Assembly (NCBI RefSeq): GCF_026239735.1
Contig: NZ_JAPIVT010000014.1
Coordinates: forward strand, 62,001 to 126,000
Reading direction: 5' to 3'
Length of the DNA stretch: 64,000 nucleotides
Origin: Pedobacter sp. MC2016-05
GTDB taxonomy: Bacteria > Bacteroidota > Bacteroidia > Sphingobacteriales > Sphingobacteriaceae
Shown here: positions 60,183 through 64,000 of the stretch, one piece after another
How the letters are laid out: every line of letters starts with the position of its first letter
Position numbering within the stretch: the stretch's first letter is position 1
Translations under genes and position numbers: made by a program
The notes under the pieces: model-generated
The model's input: only the letters and a program-made list of their open reading frames with translations
Told to the model about the DNA's origin: nothing
Databases searched by the model: none

Positions 60183-62846
60183 TTAAAAGCTGAATGTCGC
60201 TTTTAGCATCGCCACCCTTCCAGGGATAAGATAAGTTCCTGTGGTGAGAGAATTTGCCGAAATGTAAATGGCATCGAATTGTTTGATGTTCGCTAAGTTT
60301 GTTACCCCAAATTCAAGATCTGTTTTAAACTTCAGTATTTTGTATTTTACATTTGCGTCGGCAAATAGATAATTCAAATTCGATTGGCTGGCCTGGTGTG
60401 TAAATAAATGTTCAGCAGATAAATTCAGGTAAACATTACTAACGGTGGCGATAGCCAGCGATGTTTGTTGCCTTAATTGCTGAAAATTGGTAGTGATTGC
60501 ATTTGCAACCTCAGCTTTGTTATTGGTAACGGAGTAAATAGCATTGTACGACCAGTTCATAAACTTCGTCAACTTAGCTTCAATTCCTGCTTTGTACGAC
60601 ATTGTTTGGGTATTGAATGGTAAAAGTTCATTATTTTGAAGTTGGGTATATCTACTTTCTGAATAGTTAAGGCTGGCATTAGCTGTGCTTTTCAAAGCGA
60701 AAATATATTTGCTTGCGTTTGCAGTGACGAACAGATTTTTTACATGATTTTGTAACGGTAATACCATTCGCTGTTGAATATTATTACTCAAGCTGTAAGA
60801 CGAAATAGTATTAAGTTTAGTGTTGCTGTATCCCGCTGACGTATTAAAAAAAAACATCTGCATGGCTCTCCTAAAGTTAAACTCGCCGCGAAAGCTATGT
60901 GTTTCTGATTCAGAAATGGGGGCATTATTTGCAAATAACGAACGGTAGTTTTTTAAAACTGTGCCACGGTACACGTCATCAATTCCACCGAGATCGTTTT
61001 TATAGAAGTAGTTAGCAGAAACATAGTTTTCGATCCCTGTTTGGTATTTAATATTCAAGGATGGATTTAGAAAAAGTTTAGTCAAACTATTATTCAAGGC
61101 ATTTACCGGATCGTTGTAGTTGATATGGTTATAACTAAAAGGCAGAGTCAATGCTGCTTTTAGTTTATCATTGGTGTATTCGTAAGTGGCATCAGCGTAA
61201 GCTCGTCCTTTAAACCAGTTTAAATCATTTACTGTATTCTGCGAAACGAGTTCGGAAGTTTGATCTTTCTGGATACGATAAAGTTCAGAATCTAAATTTT
61301 GCTGCTGAAGATTAAACCCCACCTTAAAGGTTTGGGCGAAACCACCCTTAACAAAAGCAAATGAAACGTAATTGTTAGTGTACCAAGTGGGCAATTTGAC
61401 ATATTGATTTAAGCCCAGATAACTATTACCATTATTAAGGATGTCGGCATTTAAACCTGGCGAAATATTCAAAGTTTCTGGTTGCGATGTCTTGTTTAAA
61501 TAGGAGTAAAGGTTAATTATATTTTCGGATTTTAATTTCTTGCGGTAATTGAGCTCATTAGAAATATCGAAGGTTTTTTGCCATAAATCTTGCTTCGCCG
61601 CCACATTATTGATAGAGAAAGCTGAAGTGGTTTTAAATGGCAGGTAATCTAAAGAGAAATTATTGTTAAAGTAATCATTTTCTGCGTTCTTGTTCAAATT
61701 AAACTGCGCTCTTAATTTCTGCGGGTTAGTCTTATTGTTCTGAAACTCGGTGTAACTAAAAATTTGATTTCCTAAATAAGTTTCTGAAAACTTATTGTAT
61801 TGTTGCCTATGGTCATCGTAGAGGTAAGAAATGTTTGCCCTTAACTGTAAATCCTGATTAAACTTATATAAACTATTGAGATTTACAACACCAGCCTTGT
61901 TGAACAGATATCTGCTTTGAGGCAATGAAGGTACTCCGGCTACGCCGGTAGATAGTAAGCCATTTGGTTTAGTATTATCTAAACGTTTCTGGTAGTCAGA
62001 AAAATTGTGGGAGGTTAAATCTATACCTGGGTCAATGCCAATGTTGTTGCCCTTAATGTTGTTAATAAACTTCAATTTTTTGTTGAACAACATCGCGGTT
62101 AAGTTTTCATCAAAGCGATTTGGTGCTCCAGCACCTATGGTAGCGTCGCCCATTACCCTTAGTTTCGCCTCATCTTTAAGCACGAGGTTTAGTGCAACAT
62201 CATCACTCATATTGTTTTTGCGCATCATTTTAATCGGCTGATCATTTTGGATCACTTGTACTTTATCAACCGCACCCTGTGGAATGCTTTTCGTACCGAT
62301 ATTATACTTGTCATCAAGCAAGTTGTCACCATCTATATACAAATTAGAGATGGATTTGCCATTATAGCTAATTTTTCCATTTTCTGCCACTTCAATACCT
62401 GGCATTTTTTTAAGTACATCGCCAATAGTACGGTCTTGCTTATCTACAAAATCGGATGTTTTATAGTTTAGTGTATCTCCTTTAGTGGTTAACAGGGGAC
62501 GATTTTTGACTATGACCGTTTCTAAATTAGTTTCGCTTGCTTGTAAAACCAGATCCTGATTCCTGTTAATATCCTTAATAGCAATGCTTTGTTTTTTATA
62601 GCCGATGCTCGATGCTTCAATGCGATAACCAATAATCTGCTCATTTTTAACGACTAGGTTAAACGCACCGTTTTTATTCGTCCTGGTAAAACTAATTATA
62701 TTTCCTTCATTATCTTTTAGGTTCACATTTACAGATTCGATAGCCTTGCCTGTATAGTCTTTCACACTTCCTTTGATGATTTTTTGAGCAAAAGCTACTG
62801 CTACACCAGAAAAAAACATCAGTGTAATCAAAATGACCGCTCTCAT
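60183..62846 (-). CDS. TonB-dependent receptor-like outer-membrane beta-barrel protein
   Basis: An 887-residue outer-membrane protein. Signal peptide 1-20 (cut before QKIIKG), CarboxypepD_reg-like domain (about 22-105: GSVKDYTGKAIESVNVNLKDNEGNIISFTRTNKNGAFNLV), a plug-like domain (about 110-215: PGIEVAENGKISYNGKSISNLYIDGDNLLDDKYNIGTKSIPQGAVDKVQVIQND) and a long barrel of the OMP_b-brl/Outer-membrane-beta-barrel type ending LKATFSF. It lacks a clear TonB box. It overlaps the GLPGLI gene by 4 bp (ATGA), so the two are made together. The pair is common in Bacteroidota; the substrate is unknown. Confidence 0.85.
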   Translation of the reverse strand: MRAVILITLMFFSGVAVAFAQKIIKGSVKDYTGKAIESVNVNLKDNEGNIISFTRTNKNGAFNLVVKNEQIIGYRIEASSIGYKKQSIAIKDINRNQDLVLQASETNLETVIVKNRPLLTTKGDTLNYKTSDFVDKQDRTIGDVLKKMPGIEVAENGKISYNGKSISNLYIDGDNLLDDKYNIGTKSIPQGAVDKVQVIQNDQPIKMMRKNNMSDDVALNLVLKDEAKLRVMGDATIGAGAPNRFDENLTAMLFNKKLKFINNIKGNNIGIDPGIDLTSHNFSDYQKRLDNTKPNGLLSTGVAGVPSLPQSRYLFNKAGVVNLNSLYKFNQDLQLRANISYLYDDHRQQYNKFSETYLGNQIFSYTEFQNNKTNPQKLRAQFNLNKNAENDYFNNNFSLDYLPFKTTSAFSINNVAAKQDLWQKTFDISNELNYRKKLKSENIINLYSYLNKTSQPETLNISPGLNADILNNGNSYLGLNQYVKLPTWYTNNYVSFAFVKGGFAQTFKVGFNLQQQNLDSELYRIQKDQTSELVSQNTVNDLNWFKGRAYADATYEYTNDKLKAALTLPFSYNHINYNDPVNALNNSLTKLFLNPSLNIKYQTGIENYVSANYFYKNDLGGIDDVYRGTVLKNYRSLFANNAPISESETHSFRGEFNFRRAMQMFFFNTSAGYSNTKLNTISSYSLSNNIQQRMVLPLQNHVKNLFVTANASKYIFALKSTANASLNYSESRYTQLQNNELLPFNTQTMSYKAGIEAKLTKFMNWSYNAIYSVTNNKAEVANAITTNFQQLRQQTSLAIATVSNVYLNLSAEHLFTHQASQSNLNYLFADANVKYKILKFKTDLEFGVTNLANIKQFDAIYISANSLTTGTYLIPGRVAMLKATFSF

Positions 62847-63796
62847 TTTTTCTCAGGAATTTCTATAGGATTATTGATTTCAGGCTTAATTATTGGCTGA
62901 CCGATAGGCGTAGATACGCTTCTTTTAAAGGTTCCTTGGATGCCATTTGCAGCCATTTGAGCTTGCATAAAGCCTTCAGGGTCTTTATCTCGGGCTGCTT
63001 TAAGTTTATCAAGATCCTTTCGCGTTGTTTTTATCGCATTGGCAGGCAGTCTAATTTCCGACCCTAAGTAAGCGGTATTAGTTTCTATTCCTGCAATTCG
63101 CAGAGTTCCTGTTGAACCATTTGGCATGGTAATTTTTTGATCTCCATCTGAAGCATTTTTCGCATCATCTGCGATTACGTTTTCAAGTCCGGCAAATTCA
63201 AATTTTACTTCTTTCTTTTCATCATACGCCTCAATTATTAAACCTGGTAAACCATTTAGTTTCCACGGACCGCTTTGAAAAGGAATATCGGTAGCGTACC
63301 AGGCAATCCAATTTCTGCCTTTAAAATTAGCCGTGGCTTTTTGGCAAGGGATACCCGAAAAATTCATGGTATCTTTTGTTATCTTCCAACCTATTTGTGG
63401 CGCCGTTTCTTCAATCAAATAATTATTAAGCAGTTTTTCTTTGCTAAACATTTTACCTTCGTTGGCAAAAAAGAAATAATCTACAGCGGAGGTTGGCGAT
63501 TTCATTTCACTTTTAATTTCGATTTTCATGCTATTGCTGCCTGTTTGGTTTTTAATCTGCTCTTCAATTTGCTTTTTCGCATTTAAAGCTTGATTCAGTT
63601 TATCATAGCTTGTATACACAGAAGCGTTTTTTCCAGTAACCAGCAACATGTTTTCTTTGTGCGGCTTGTCTTTTTGTGTGGTGTCTTGAATGTGGGTATA
63701 GGTGTATCTCACTCTGGCAAGTGCCTTATCAGGGTTTTGAGCAAATGTTGAAATGGCAAATAATGCCATCACTGAGTAGATGAGGATGCTTTTCAT
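62843..63796 (-). CDS. GLPGLI-family secreted protein
   Basis: A 317-residue exported protein named after its motif, here GLPGLI at 182-187 (WKLNGLPGLIIEAYDEKKEVKFEF). Signal peptide 1-19 (cut before QNPDK). The strand pattern YTSYDKLNQ, DYFFFANEGKMFSKE, IPCQKATANFKGRNWIAWYATDIPFQSGPWKL is typical. Function is unknown; family members sit in operons with TonB-like proteins. The ATG at 63796 was chosen: a longer reading to 63874 runs through the operator. It overlaps the TonB-like gene by 4 bp. Confidence 0.85.
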   Translation of the reverse strand: MKSILIYSVMALFAISTFAQNPDKALARVRYTYTHIQDTTQKDKPHKENMLLVTGKNASVYTSYDKLNQALNAKKQIEEQIKNQTGSNSMKIEIKSEMKSPTSAVDYFFFANEGKMFSKEKLLNNYLIEETAPQIGWKITKDTMNFSGIPCQKATANFKGRNWIAWYATDIPFQSGPWKLNGLPGLIIEAYDEKKEVKFEFAGLENVIADDAKNASDGDQKITMPNGSTGTLRIAGIETNTAYLGSEIRLPANAIKTTRKDLDKLKAARDKDPEGFMQAQMAANGIQGTFKRSVSTPIGQPIIKPEINNPIEIPEKK

Positions 63797-63827
63797 AAAT
63801 TTGGTGCAGCTAAGTTCGTTATTTAAT

Positions 63828-63855
63828 TTTCGTAAATCTACGAAATATTCGTAAT
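63828..63855. promoter_or_regulatory. BlaI-type triple half-site operator and promoter of the GLPGLI-TonB operon
   Basis: TCGTA (63830-63834), N4, TACGA (63839-63843), N5, TCGTA (63849-63853) on the plus strand. On the minus strand the palindrome encloses the -7 box TAGATTTA (63840-63833). The 28-bp window differs from 58076-58103 at only three positions. Confidence 0.7.
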
Positions 63856-63939
63856 AAAGAAAGTAGTTTAACATTTTTTAACTAATAGCAAGTTTTTAGT
63901 TTAAGCGTTTTGATTTGGAAATGAATGTTTGGTTGTTTG

Positions 63940-63976
63940 CTGCGGTATTCAGTCCCGCTTTCACTGCAATCTTTTA
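63940..63976. repeat. Possible dispersed repeat, copy 2
   Basis: The minus strand reads AAAAGATTGCAGTGAAAGC then GGGACTGAATACC, similar to 8681-8720. It is in non-coding DNA near the window end. Confidence 0.4.
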
Positions 63977-64000
63977 AACAACTTCTATCATGCTGGCACG

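Noticed and set aside
1..64000. CRISPR arrays, insertion sequences with terminal inverted repeats, rRNA and tRNA genes, prophage.
   Set aside because: No regularly spaced identical repeats, transposase or integrase motifs, or RNA gene signatures were seen on either strand.

Overview
The window is about 64 kb of AT-rich chromosomal DNA from a Bacteroidota bacterium, most likely family Sphingobacteriaceae (Pedobacter-like). The reasons are the core genes (LytTR and Reg_prop two-component proteins, GLPGLI protein, CarboxypepD_reg-like TonB receptors, Bacteroidota-type GlmU-like protein, MqnC), the lack of clear Shine-Dalgarno sequences, and many promoters that fit the Bacteroidota pattern TTTG-N18..20-TAnnTTTG. 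No tRNA, rRNA, CRISPR array, intact insertion sequence or prophage was recognised. Family names rest on remembered motifs, since no search was run.

Layout. 0-9.7 kb: end of pcm, smpB, a secreted thioredoxin-like protein, the mntR-mntH manganese pair (transporter fused to a UspA domain), an Lrp regulator, ung plus a hydrolase, a second thioredoxin-like protein, a membrane protein, a Na+/H+ antiporter and a general stress flavoprotein. 9.7-17.3 kb: lysS, a MaoC hydratase, a long-chain acyl-CoA ligase, iscS-iscU-iscA and methylmalonyl-CoA epimerase. 17.5-28.3 kb: a NarL-type two-component pair, L31 type B, GlmU-like protein, tpiA-prmA, mpl, an XRE regulator, an acetyltransferase-like protein and scpB. 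28.5-38.5 kb: a LytTR regulator with a Reg_prop sensor kinase, two exported ferritin-like proteins, mqnC, a paired M16 peptidase and ppnP. 38.6-50.5 kb: guaB, a TonB receptor, a LOG protein, a second MaoC hydratase, an acyl-CoA carboxylase subunit and an M19 dipeptidase, interspersed with repeat-rich spacers and three broken genes. 50.5-57.3 kb: trxB, a GH20 hexosaminidase, diacylglycerol kinase, a DUF922 protein, an ECF sigma factor with a membrane partner, and a dicarboxylate symporter.

57.5-64 kb holds the most interesting module. A BlaI-type repressor and a BlaR1-like M56 metallopeptidase face a GLPGLI-protein/TonB-receptor operon. The two promoters, at the outer edges of the module, carry nearly the same 28-bp element: three half-sites TCGTA-N4-TACGA-N5-TCGTA, matching at 25 of 28 positions, with a -7 box embedded in the palindrome in both cases. 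This predicts one autoregulated regulon in which a membrane protease sensor controls an outer-membrane export or uptake pair, with no beta-lactamase nearby.

Other threads: several genes appear to be transcribed leaderless or nearly so (scpB, a small acidic protein, the GlmU-like gene); terminator and next promoter overlap at two places; an imperfect palindrome upstream of mntR looks like its own operator; and spacers hold diverged dispersed repeats.
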